Assembly (NCBI RefSeq): GCF_000615975.1
Contig: NZ_BAMP01000003.1
Coordinates: 1 to 64,000, forward strand
DNA length: 64,000 nucleotides
Direction: 5' to 3'
DNA from: Nitratireductor aquibiodomus NL21 = JCM 21793
GTDB taxonomy: Bacteria > Pseudomonadota > Alphaproteobacteria > Rhizobiales > Rhizobiaceae
Shown: piece by piece, positions 27,757 to 35,552 of the stretch
Layout of the letters: every line of letters begins with the position of its first letter
Position numbering within the stretch: the stretch's first letter is position 1
Translations under genes and position numbers: made by a program
Notes under the pieces: model-generated
Databases searched by the model: none
What the model saw: the letters and a program-made list of their open reading frames with translations, nothing else
Told to the model about the DNA's origin: nothing

Positions 27757-28725
27757 TCAGAGCCCCGATGCTTCCGCTTCCAGCTTTTCGAGCATCGGCG
27801 CCTTGGTGCGCCATTCCTTGTACCAGTTGTCGATGGCCTCACCGAAGAATGCGCGATCGATCGTGATGACCGGCACTTCGGTGCCTTTCAGCTTTTCGAG
27901 ATAGTCCGCGTCGATTTTCGCATAGGAGCCCACCAGCGTGTCGAGATGCGCACGGAGCACTTCCTCGATGATCGCCTGATCCTCGGCGGGAACCGCACCC
28001 CATTTGCGTCCGGAGCCGACCGCGATCATTGGGAACATCATGTGGTTGGATTCGATGATCGTGCCCGCGTGCTCGTAATATTTGCTGTTCCAGGTGCCTT
28101 CGAAGTCGATCTGCATGCCGTCGACCTGACCATTGGCAAAGGCGTCATAGAGGGCAGGCAGAGGCATCGGGGTCGGCGCCGCCCCCACCTTGACCCAGAA
28201 GTCGAGTTCCGGCGCGAAAGGCACGGTGCGGATCTTCTTGCCCGAAAGGCCGCCGACATCCTTCACCTCGCCGCGCATGACGATCTGGCGCAGGCCGGCC
28301 ATCGCGTAGCCGAAGCCCTTCAGCCCGAACTTGCTGACCCCGTCGAGAAGCTCGCCGGCGGTCTCGCCCTTCAGGAGCTTCCGGGCACCGGCGACATCCT
28401 TGACGATGTAGGGCGCGAGGAAAATGCCGTAGTTCGGATCGCGGTTGGCAAACTCTCCCAGCGTGAGGAATGCGAAATCCAGCGCACCCGTCTGCAATTG
28501 CTGGAGCATCTGCGCTTCGTTTCCAAGCTGACCGCTCGGGAAAATCAGAAGCTCGACGCGTCCGTCGGTCTTTTCCTTGAGTTCCCCGGCGATTGTGTTG
28601 GCCGTCACCGTCCATTGATGCGGCGGCGGCGTGATGAGCCCGAGACGGTATTCTGCGGCACTGGCAATCTGTGTCGCCAGCATGACGCCGGTAACGGCGA
28701 GCGCACCCGCTATCTGTTTCAGCAT
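27757..28725 (-). CDS. TRAP transporter substrate-binding protein (DctP family)
   Basis: Periplasmic receptor for an organic acid, delivering it to the DctQM membrane pair. 322 residues with a signal peptide (MLKQIAGALAVTGVMLATQIASA). EYRLGLITPPPHQWTVTANTIAGELKEKTDGRVELLIFPSGQLGNEAQMLQQLQTGALDFAFL is the standard DctP opening, and the conserved carboxylate-binding arginine region lies in KKIRTVPFAPELDFWVKVGAAPTPMP. Its start overlaps the end of the dehydrogenase gene by 7 bases. The gene order (Q, M, dehydrogenase, P) is unusual in having an enzyme inserted within the transporter. Confidence 0.9.
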   Translation of the reverse strand: MLKQIAGALAVTGVMLATQIASAAEYRLGLITPPPHQWTVTANTIAGELKEKTDGRVELLIFPSGQLGNEAQMLQQLQTGALDFAFLTLGEFANRDPNYGIFLAPYIVKDVAGARKLLKGETAGELLDGVSKFGLKGFGYAMAGLRQIVMRGEVKDVGGLSGKKIRTVPFAPELDFWVKVGAAPTPMPLPALYDAFANGQVDGMQIDFEGTWNSKYYEHAGTIIESNHMMFPMIAVGSGRKWGAVPAEDQAIIEEVLRAHLDTLVGSYAKIDADYLEKLKGTEVPVITIDRAFFGEAIDNWYKEWRTKAPMLEKLEAEASGL

Positions 28726-29693
28726 GTTTCTTCCTCCCGTTTGTAACTTATCGATCCATTCCGGCCTTCCGGGCCGGACAGCAGATTGAGAATGTCAGGC
28801 ACCCGCGCGTCCCGCAGGCTGGCAAGCGCTTCGGCATCCGCCAGATCGGGGCTTTGCGCGACACCATCGATAAGGGCCGCGCGGGTTTTCGCATCGAGGC
28901 GCGGCGCGCCGAGTGAAGCCCACCACTTTTCCACTTCCGGCCCCAGATCGTCGAAAAACTTCGCCAGACCGGCATCGCCGCCGGCCAGATGAAAGATCGC
29001 CGTCGGGCCGGTCACACACCAACGGGCGGCAAGCCCCTTCGTAACCGCCTTTTCAATGTCGTCGACCGAAGCCACACCCTCCGCCGCCAGATGAACCGCC
29101 TCGCGCCACAGCGCCGCCTGCAGCCGGTTCACCAGATGGCCGGGCATCTCGCGCCGCAACCGCAGCACCGTCTTGCCAATGCCGGAATAAAAGGCATCGG
29201 CCCGATCCATCGCCAGAGTGCCGGTCTTTGCGCCGGCGCAGATTTCCACCACCGGCATAAGGTATGGCGGGTTGCAGGGATGCCCGATCACAAGGCGTTC
29301 GGGATGCACAAGAGTATCCTGTATATCGCTCGGCGACAGGCCCGATGTGCTCGACGCGATCACCGCATCGACTGGCACATACCGCTCCACCTCGGCAAGC
29401 ACGTCCCTCTTGAGTTCCAGACGCTCCGGCAAAGCCTCCTGCACGAAGGCCACGCCCCTCTCAACACGATCGAGCCGCGCAATGTGCGACGGCGGTGGCG
29501 CTTCGGTACAGCCGCCCCCAAGCCGTTCCAGTACGGGCAATGCCTTCCGCCAGACCAGGTCGACGCGCGCGGCCGTTTCGGGCGCCGGGTCGAAGACCTG
29601 CGTCGGGTGCCCCGCGACCGCAAACGCAGCCGCCCATCCGCAGCCGATGGTTCCGCCACCCACAATCAGGACGGGTGCCTTCGTTTCAACCAT
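28719..29693 (-). CDS. 3-hydroxyacyl-CoA dehydrogenase family NAD-dependent dehydrogenase
   Basis: 324 residues. PVLIVGGGTIGCGWAAAFAVAGHPTQVFDP is the NAD-binding Rossmann site; IASSTSGLSPSDIQ and GHPCNPPYLMPVVEI carry the catalytic Ser/His region; GHLVNRLQAALWREAVHLAAEGVASVDDIEKAVTKGLAARW is the C-terminal dimer domain. This is the lambda-crystallin/L-gulonate or L-carnitine dehydrogenase subgroup, which acts on free hydroxy acids rather than CoA esters. ATG 29693 overlaps the dctM stop by one base. A role in oxidising a hydroxylated side chain of the imported acid is inference. Confidence 0.85.
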   Translation of the reverse strand: MVETKAPVLIVGGGTIGCGWAAAFAVAGHPTQVFDPAPETAARVDLVWRKALPVLERLGGGCTEAPPPSHIARLDRVERGVAFVQEALPERLELKRDVLAEVERYVPVDAVIASSTSGLSPSDIQDTLVHPERLVIGHPCNPPYLMPVVEICAGAKTGTLAMDRADAFYSGIGKTVLRLRREMPGHLVNRLQAALWREAVHLAAEGVASVDDIEKAVTKGLAARWCVTGPTAIFHLAGGDAGLAKFFDDLGPEVEKWWASLGAPRLDAKTRAALIDGVAQSPDLADAEALASLRDARVPDILNLLSGPEGRNGSISYKREEETC

Positions 29694-30964
29694 CACAAAA
29701 GCTCCTTCAGGCCCGTTGCCAGCCATGGGAAAAAGGCCAGAAGAACCAGCACCGCGGCGACGGCCAGAAAGAACGGCGTGACCAGCCATGCGATGCGTTC
29801 CGCCTTCACCCCTCCCATTAGTGCAGCAGCGAAAAGCCCTGTTCCCACGGGAGGCGTCAGCAGACCCAGTGTCAGGTTCAGGCAGACGATGACGCCGAAC
29901 TGGAACGGATCGATGCCGTAGACATCGGTCGCCACCGGCAGCAGAACCGGGACCACGAGGATGATGGCCGGGATCGGATCCGTGACCATGCCGAGCATCA
30001 AGAGAAGGAGGTTGAGAAGCAGTAGGAAGACGATGGGCGATGTGGTGATGAGTTGCAGCCCTTCCGCCACCCGCGCCGGCAGGTTTTCGAAGGTGATGAC
30101 CCAACTGAACACCTGCGCCGCCGCGATCAGGAACAGCACCACGGCAGCACTGCGCGCGGCATTGGCAAAAGCCGGGAAAATATCTTTGACGCTCATCTCT
30201 CGATAGACGAAGAGACCGGTCAGCATCGCCGCCAATGTGGCAATGGCGGCGGCTTCCGTCGGCGTTGCCAGTCCGCCCAGGATGCTACCGATGATGACGG
30301 CGGGAATGGCCAGCGCCGGCAGTGCATCGAGCAACGCCGCTAAACGCTTCCGGATCGAAAGGCGCTCCGAGCGCGGGAAGGCGTGGAGCCTGGCAAAAAC
30401 GGCTATCACCACAATGAAGGAAACGAACATCATCGCGCCCGGTACGATGCCCGAAATGAACAGGTCGCCGATCGGCATCTGTGCGACAACGCCGAAAATG
30501 ATGAACAGCATGGACGGAGGGATGATCGGAGCCAGAAGACCGCCCGCTGCCGTGATGCCCACCGACACATCGCGCGGATAACCGGCCTTCTCCATCTCCG
30601 GGACGGCGATCTTCGACATGATGGTGATCTGCGCCACGGTAGAACCGAGGATCGAAGCCATCAGCATGTTGGCAACGAGATTGACATAAGCGAGGCCACC
30701 GCGCACCGAGCCCAGCAATGCGAGAGAAAGGCTCATGAGACGCCGGCCAATGCCGCCCGCATTCATGAACTCACCGAGCAGGATGAACATGGGCAGGGCC
30801 AGAAGCCCGTAGTTTTCGAGCCCGCCGAAAAGCTGCTGGGCGTAGGACTGGAGCAGCACCGTGTTGCCGCTGACGGCGATGAACACCAGCGCAGTCGCGG
30901 CAAGAACGAAGGCGATGGGCAGGCCGACGAGCAGAAACGCGAGGAATGAGCTGGCAATCGTCAT
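29693..30964 (-). CDS. TRAP transporter large permease (DctM family)
   Basis: 423-residue, roughly 12-helix sodium-coupled permease. MTIASSFLAFLLVGLPIAFVLAATALVFIAV, ALPMFILLGEFMNAGGIGRRL, ASILGSTVAQITIMSKIAVPEMEKAGYPRDVSVGITAAGGLLAPIIPPS and the C-terminal NLTLGLLTPPVGTGLFAAALMGG are standard DctM blocks. Start overlaps the dctQ stop by four bases (ATGA). Confidence 0.93.
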   Translation of the reverse strand: MTIASSFLAFLLVGLPIAFVLAATALVFIAVSGNTVLLQSYAQQLFGGLENYGLLALPMFILLGEFMNAGGIGRRLMSLSLALLGSVRGGLAYVNLVANMLMASILGSTVAQITIMSKIAVPEMEKAGYPRDVSVGITAAGGLLAPIIPPSMLFIIFGVVAQMPIGDLFISGIVPGAMMFVSFIVVIAVFARLHAFPRSERLSIRKRLAALLDALPALAIPAVIIGSILGGLATPTEAAAIATLAAMLTGLFVYREMSVKDIFPAFANAARSAAVVLFLIAAAQVFSWVITFENLPARVAEGLQLITTSPIVFLLLLNLLLLMLGMVTDPIPAIILVVPVLLPVATDVYGIDPFQFGVIVCLNLTLGLLTPPVGTGLFAAALMGGVKAERIAWLVTPFFLAVAAVLVLLAFFPWLATGLKELL

Positions 30965-31536
30965 CGCTTGCCCTCCCCGCCCCGCAGGCGTGTCGCCAGA
31001 TTGGCCGATGCGTGAAGCGCCCCGCTTAGGAAGAAGACGGGCAGAATCAGCCAGAACCAGACTTTGCGCATGCCGATGGTCGTGGTCGGCTCTTCATAAA
31101 TGAAGTTGAAGCTCTTCTGGCTGAACTCGGCGAGCGTTTCAGCGGCAAACACACCCACCGGATCGAACCAGTTCCACAGAATGACGCCAATAATGGCGAA
31201 GAAGACCAGCAGTGCGGCATCCACGCCGATGAGAAGCGCCCTGCGTTTCGCCGCCGGCAGCATGTCGGTGAGAAGCGTCATGGCGATGTGATCGCGGTTG
31301 CGAATGCCGATGGACGCGCCGATGAGCGCGGCCCAGATCATGACATAAATCGCCAACTCATCCACCCAGATCAGAGGCGTGCCGAAACTGCGCGTCACCA
31401 CGTTCAAAAGCAGCAGCAGAAAGACGACGCAGAGCAGCAGGCCGGCGCAATACCATTCAACCGTCGCAAGGCGGGCGCTGGCACGTTCCAGCACACCAGC
31501 CCGTTCGGTTCGTTCTTCAGACAATACGCTCGACAT
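30961..31536 (-). CDS. TRAP transporter small permease (DctQ family)
   Basis: About 191 residues with four membrane helices. FGTPLIWVDELAIYVMIWAALIGASIGIRNRDHIAM is the conserved DctQ signature. ATG 31536 is preferred over 31575. It is the first gene of the ten-gene minus-strand unit running to the aldolase, and its promoter overlaps one of two palindromic operators. Confidence 0.88.
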   Translation of the reverse strand: MSSVLSEERTERAGVLERASARLATVEWYCAGLLLCVVFLLLLLNVVTRSFGTPLIWVDELAIYVMIWAALIGASIGIRNRDHIAMTLLTDMLPAAKRRALLIGVDAALLVFFAIIGVILWNWFDPVGVFAAETLAEFSQKSFNFIYEEPTTTIGMRKVWFWLILPVFFLSGALHASANLATRLRGGEGKR

Positions 31537-31583
31537 CGGCAGAATCCGCCGCCTCCTCCAGGTTCCGTCCTCCAATGCCTCGA

Positions 31584-31630
31584 ATAAAATATCGATATTA
31601 TTTGCAAGTCAACAAAAATATCGATATTTT
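31584..31630. promoter_or_regulatory. Divergent promoters with twin operator palindromes for the aromatic operon
   Basis: Palindromes AATATCGATATT (31588-31599) and AAAATATCGATATTTT (31615-31630) have centres 29 bases apart. Plus-strand promoter for gntR: TTGCAA at 31602-31607, 17-base spacer, TATTTT at 31625-31630, inside the second palindrome. Minus-strand promoter for dctQ: TTGACT (31612 down to 31607), 17-base spacer, TTTTAT (31589 down to 31584), touching the first palindrome. A regulator bound to both sites would cover both -10 boxes, so repression of operon and regulator together is the expected mode. The binding protein is presumably the adjacent GntR protein. Confidence 0.78.
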
Positions 31631-31694
31631 ATTTCTCGGATCGCAGCGCTTGTCGAAGGCGGCGCGGGCCGGTTATCTGAGGGAAACGAGTGCA

Positions 31695-32423
31695 ATGTCA
31701 GAGATCCTCGTCAATATGCGGTATGATGGACCGGAACGAACGATAGCCGAGCGCGCCTACAGGCTGCTGCGGGAAGACATCATCTCAGGCGCGCTTGCGC
31801 CCGGCCTGAAACTCAAGATCGAAATGCTGCGCACGCGCTATGGTCTGGGTGCCGCGCCGATCCGCGAGGCGCTTGCCCGGCTCTCCAGCGACCATCTGGT
31901 CAAGCTGGAGGGGCAGCGCGGCTGCGAGGTCGTCCCCATGTCCGTCGCTGATGCGCGCGACATCGGCAACATGCGCAAGCTGCTTGAGGTGGAAGCCCTG
32001 CGCATTTCAATCGGCAATGGCGATGAAGAATGGGAGAACGCGCTTGCCGCCGCGTTCCATCGACTGGAGCGGCTGGAGCGAACCATCGATCAGGGCATTG
32101 ACGATCTGGCCGAGTGGGAGACCCTCAACCACCAGTTTCACAAGGCGTTGGTCGCGGCTTGCGATTCCGCATGGCTCCTTCGCATGCGCCAGCTCATGTT
32201 CGATCAGCATGAGCGATATCGGCGCCTCTCCCGCGTCAAGACCGTCGCGACCCGTGACATCAGCCTTGAACACCGCGCCCTCTTCGAGGCCGCACTTGAC
32301 CGCGATGCGGAAAAGGCTGTCACCGTCATGGAAACGCATATAGGACGAACCACGGACGCGGTTGTGCACACATTCGCGCGGCATGAGCTGGCGGAGGAGG
32401 CTCTCCGGCACAAGGAGGCGTGA
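31695..32423 (+). CDS. GntR family regulator, FCD subfamily
   Basis: 242 residues. A winged helix (TIAERAYRLLREDIISGALAPGLKLKIEMLRTRYGLGAAPIREALARLSSDHLVKLEGQRG) is followed by the all-helical FCD ligand domain with its metal/carboxylate histidines (LNHQFHKALVAACD, LEHRALFEAAL, HIGRTTDAV). FCD regulators usually respond to the imported acid or a pathway intermediate. Divergent from the TRAP/aromatic operon, with two palindromes in between. The frame is open from 31575; ATG 31695 fits the normal domain boundary and the promoter position. Confidence 0.86.
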   Translation: MSEILVNMRYDGPERTIAERAYRLLREDIISGALAPGLKLKIEMLRTRYGLGAAPIREALARLSSDHLVKLEGQRGCEVVPMSVADARDIGNMRKLLEVEALRISIGNGDEEWENALAAAFHRLERLERTIDQGIDDLAEWETLNHQFHKALVAACDSAWLLRMRQLMFDQHERYRRLSRVKTVATRDISLEHRALFEAALDRDAEKAVTVMETHIGRTTDAVVHTFARHELAEEALRHKEA

Positions 32424-32440
32424 GCAGTCTGGTCGGCGGA

Positions 32441-32481
32441 TTTAGAGCGCTTCCACTTTTCATTGAATTGTAAAAGCGCTC
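32441..32481. repeat. Palindromic intergenic repeat
   Basis: Exact 10-base arms TAGAGCGCTT (32441-32450) and AAGCGCTCTA (32472-32481) around an AT-rich loop. The left half recurs at 5656. This looks like a dispersed Hyphomicrobiales element (recollection, not searched). It may also terminate the gntR transcript weakly. Confidence 0.55.
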
Positions 32482-32549
32482 TATCTCGCCGGTTTTACGC
32501 AATTCCGGCCGGAACGCCGCGCCCATTTTTCATGAAGCTGATCTAAATC

Positions 32550-32570
32550 GGGCGGACTGCATGTCCGCCC
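32550..32570. terminator. Possible hairpin terminator between convergent genes
   Basis: Stem GGGCGGAC (32550-32557) and GTCCGCCC (32563-32570) around TGCAT, between the convergent gntR and PrpB-like genes. No good T run follows on either strand, so the role is uncertain. Confidence 0.4.
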
Positions 32571-32619
32571 TTCGCATCAACTGTCCAGTCAGGTCGTTGC
32601 GCGCTGATTGAAAACCACT

Positions 32620-33492
32620 CTAAATCGCGTAACGCTTTTCGAGTTCGTCGAACAGATCCTTTCGAACCATTCTCTGGCGTTCAACAAAGCTTGCCACGGG
32701 CCCGCCCTCGTCCATTCGACCCGTTTCCCGGAGCTGGCCCAGCGCCATCTGCATGCCGTAAACGGCTGACTGCAGGGCGACATTGGCGTAAAGCACAAGC
32801 GAGAAGCCCATGTCGCCCAGCTCATCAAGATCGAGGATCGGCGTCTTGCCGCCTACGACCAGATTCACGAGCTGCGGCGTGCCTTTGAGAGCTGCGGGAA
32901 TGCCGCGCATCTCTTCTTTTGACTGCGGCGCTTCAACGAAAGTGATGTCGGCGCCGTCCTCGATGAAGGCAGCGGCGCGCTCCAGCGCTTCATCGTACCC
33001 GTCCGTGGCGCGGGCATCGGTGCGCGCAACGATGAGTGTGTTCTCATCCTGGCGGGCATCGACCGCTGCGCGAATGCGCGAACGGGCCTCGTCCAGCGGC
33101 ACCACTTCCTTGCCCGAAAAGTGCCCGCAGCGTTTGGGTGTCTTCTGGTCTTCGAGCTGCACGGCGCTCGCGCCTGCGCGCTCCAGAGTGCGAATGGTGT
33201 GGCGCACATTGAGCGCATTGCCAAAACCGTTATCGGCATCCACCACGATGGGAAGTTCGGTCGCGTCACGAATGGTGGAGGTGTGCTGCGCAATCTCGTT
33301 CAGCCCGACGAAACCCATGTCCGGCATGCCGAGATAAGTGTTTGTAAGGCCTGCCCCCGACAGGTAAATCGCCTCGAACCCCTGATCTTCGATGACCCGC
33401 GCCGCAAGCGCATTGGCCGCACCGGGCATGAGTACGGGACCGCCCTTCAGAATACGCTGTTTGAAGGCGCGGTTGATTTCGTGGTTGAGCAT
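32620..33492 (-). CDS. Isocitrate lyase/PEP mutase superfamily lyase (PrpB-like)
   Basis: About 290 residues. A TIM-barrel lyase expected to split a methylisocitrate- or dimethylmalate-type acid. IVVDADNGFGNALNVRHTI is the metal-binding block (DADNGFG), SAVQLEDQK the second, and PKRCGHFSGKEVV carries the KRCGH loop with the catalytic cysteine found in lyases but not in PEP mutase. ATG 33492 fits family length; the frame is open to 33558. Next to a PrpF-like isomerase, but no methylcitrate synthase or dehydratase is in the window. 2-methylisocitrate lyase, 2,3-dimethylmalate lyase and oxaloacetate decarboxylase are the candidates. Confidence 0.83.
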   Translation of the reverse strand: MLNHEINRAFKQRILKGGPVLMPGAANALAARVIEDQGFEAIYLSGAGLTNTYLGMPDMGFVGLNEIAQHTSTIRDATELPIVVDADNGFGNALNVRHTIRTLERAGASAVQLEDQKTPKRCGHFSGKEVVPLDEARSRIRAAVDARQDENTLIVARTDARATDGYDEALERAAAFIEDGADITFVEAPQSKEEMRGIPAALKGTPQLVNLVVGGKTPILDLDELGDMGFSLVLYANVALQSAVYGMQMALGQLRETGRMDEGGPVASFVERQRMVRKDLFDELEKRYAI

Positions 33493-33541
33493 GAAACGTG
33501 TCTCTTTCTTCAGTCCTGTTGGGCGAGGGTTTGTGTTCCGG

Positions 33542-34678
33542 TCAGGGTATGTAGACATGCCCGTCCATCAGACGCCGCTGGGTGCGAACGATGCGTGCGG
33601 CGCTGATCACGCCGCTTTCACCATCACGTGTCGCGCCCACCGTGACGATGCCGCTCGGCGTAGCGATGCGCAGATTCAGCGGGTCTGCTGCCTGCGAGAG
33701 GCAGGCGCTCACGACCGAGCCGTTGACCACCGCAGCGCATGCGAGTGCCAGCGCACCGGTGACCGGAACCGCACGATGCGCCTGCCCTGCGGAAATCATG
33801 CGGATCTGCAGATCCTGTGCTTCAGCCGAATGCGTGATGCCCGCGATATCCCTGTATTCGGCAGCGGGCCCCACCATGGCGACTTTCGGTGTGGCGATGC
33901 GCTGTTCTGCAGCCTGGAGATCAGAGCTCAAGCCCATCATCACGGAAGCCTGCCGGCGGATGTCTTCAAGGCGATCCATCAGCGCAACATCCTCATCGAT
34001 CGCACCGGGGTGGCTGCGCGTGTCGCCAGCGACATCCCCTGCCACCACGAAGACCGTGGGAACGGCTGCATCGATCATCGTGACGCGAACCCCGCGGCCA
34101 TCGGCGAGCGTAAGTTCGCGACGTGCGCTGCCACCCGGCAGCGTGCCCCGGCCGAATGTGTCGGAAGGATCGAGAAAATCCAGCGTGACCGGTGCGCCGG
34201 TGCCATGCACACCGGGAATGACCGTATCGCCCGCCACCACCGCATGGCCTTCGGATACGGCGAAGCGGGCAACAATCACTTTGCCCGAATTCGTGTTGTG
34301 GATGCGCACGACGGCTTCGCCATCGCGCGGCCCCTCGACCAACCCTTCATCATAGGCAAAGGGCCCCATGGCAGAGCTCATATTGCCGCAATTGCCGCTG
34401 AAGTCGACGCTGTCACTGTCCACGCCAATCTGGGCAAAGGTATAGTCGATATCGGCGTCATCGCGGGTCGCAGGACCGACAACACACACCTTGCTCAGGG
34501 AGGAAATCCCGCCGCCCATGCCGTCAAGCTGCCGTTTGCCGGGATCGGGACTGCCCATCAGCCGCGCAAAAAGCTGCGGCCATGCGGCTTCGTCTTCAGG
34601 CAGGTCCGCGTGTTTCAGCACCACGGCCTTGGAGGTGCCCCCGCGAATGAAAGCTGCGGGAATGCGTCTCTGGCTCAT
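33542..34678 (-). CDS. PrpF/GalD-type isomerase (DUF453)
   Basis: 378 residues of the PrpF family, which has the diaminopimelate-epimerase fold and moves a double bond in methylaconitate or 4-oxalomesaconate. IPAAFIRGGTSKAVV is the opening motif; DFSGNCGNMSSAMGPFA holds the catalytic cysteine; MDGMGGG-like QLDGMGGGISSLSKV lies near the substrate lysine; and the SGKVIVARF and DFLDPSDTFGRGTLPGG blocks follow. It overlaps the regulator's stop by four bases and ends 50 bases before the PrpB-like gene. The tricarboxylate importer opposite supports an aconitate-like substrate. Confidence 0.87.
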   Translation of the reverse strand: MSQRRIPAAFIRGGTSKAVVLKHADLPEDEAAWPQLFARLMGSPDPGKRQLDGMGGGISSLSKVCVVGPATRDDADIDYTFAQIGVDSDSVDFSGNCGNMSSAMGPFAYDEGLVEGPRDGEAVVRIHNTNSGKVIVARFAVSEGHAVVAGDTVIPGVHGTGAPVTLDFLDPSDTFGRGTLPGGSARRELTLADGRGVRVTMIDAAVPTVFVVAGDVAGDTRSHPGAIDEDVALMDRLEDIRRQASVMMGLSSDLQAAEQRIATPKVAMVGPAAEYRDIAGITHSAEAQDLQIRMISAGQAHRAVPVTGALALACAAVVNGSVVSACLSQAADPLNLRIATPSGIVTVGATRDGESGVISAARIVRTQRRLMDGHVYIP

Positions 34679-35346
34679 TCCATCTCCTTGGCGGTCTCGG
34701 AAAGCTGCGCTTCAAGCGCAGTCCAGCTGTTGCGAATATGACGGCGCATGAGGAGGCCGGCGACTTCCGCATCGCCATCGGCAATCGCCGCTGCGATCCG
34801 TTTGTGTTCGTTCAGCGCCTTTGCGCCACGCCCCGTCACATTGCGGTGCTTGACGCGCAAAAGCGAAAGCTGCGGATAAAGCTCGCGCGCCAGATAGCGC
34901 AGAATGATCGGATTGTCGGCCATGCGCGCGATGACCATATGGAAATCGCGATCCCCCGCCCCCTGCAGATAGGCACCCTCGGGATGCGCCGCGATCTCCC
35001 CGGCATGCTGGTCCAGGAGATCGCCAAACAGGGCGGCGGTTTCCGGCCCGGCCCTGGCGGCAGCAAGCATGGCCGCTTCTGCTTCAAGCGCTGCGCGCAC
35101 CTCATAAAGCGCACGCGCATCCGCACGGCCCAGCTCGCGCACCCGCGCACCACTGTTGGGAACGATGGTCACAATGCCGGCTTCATTGAGAAGATTGAGC
35201 GCCGCACGCACAGGCCCCCGGCTCACTTCAAACCGTTCCGCCAGCGCCACCTCTCCCAGCCGTTCACCGGAAGCGATCCGGCCAGACAGAATATCTTCGC
35301 GCAGAACATCGGCCAGCCGCTCGGCAGCCAGTCCGCGAGATTTCAT
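34675..35346 (-). CDS. GntR family regulator, FCD subfamily
   Basis: 223 residues from ATG 35346. Winged helix: LADVLREDILSGRIASGERLGEVALAERFEVSRGPVRAALNLLNEAGIVTIVPNSGARV. FCD domain: DRDFHMVIARMADNPIILRYLARELYPQLSLLR, EHKRIAAAIADGD, LMRRHIRNSW. It heads the minus-strand unit regulator-prpF-lyase and is divergent from tctC, so it probably controls both directions. The frame is open to 35466, but the extra residues overlap the operator region and have no family look. Confidence 0.86.
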   Translation of the reverse strand: MKSRGLAAERLADVLREDILSGRIASGERLGEVALAERFEVSRGPVRAALNLLNEAGIVTIVPNSGARVRELGRADARALYEVRAALEAEAAMLAAARAGPETAALFGDLLDQHAGEIAAHPEGAYLQGAGDRDFHMVIARMADNPIILRYLARELYPQLSLLRVKHRNVTGRGAKALNEHKRIAAAIADGDAEVAGLLMRRHIRNSWTALEAQLSETAKEME

Positions 35347-35350
35347 CAAG

Positions 35351-35518
35351 ATTGTTGACAATTCTTTCTCCACTGAACACGCGACCGGAATTGCAGAACT
35401 GAAACTTCTTCCCAAGAAATCACGGAAAACAACGTTTATGTCAACATTTATTCCCTCTCTTGACACGAAGAGCTGACGAGCGATAACTGTCTGGATCGAA
35501 AGATTGCACTACAATCTT
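35351..35518. promoter_or_regulatory. gntR/tctC divergent control region: promoter and three palindromic sites
   Basis: Promoter for tctC: TTGACA (35460-35465), 16-base spacer, GATAAC (35482-35487). Candidate operators: ATTGTTGACAAT (35351-35362) just before the gntR start, ATGTCAACAT (35438-35447) just before the -35 box (both hold TGTTGACA on one strand), and AAGATTGCACTACAATCTT (35500-35518, 7-base arms) just after the expected start of transcription. The first two fit the TNGTNNNACNA-like shape of FCD-GntR sites; the third may bind the same or another protein. Confidence 0.65.
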
Positions 35519-35552
35519 ACAACCAACCGCGTCAGGGGAGGAAAGTCTGACC

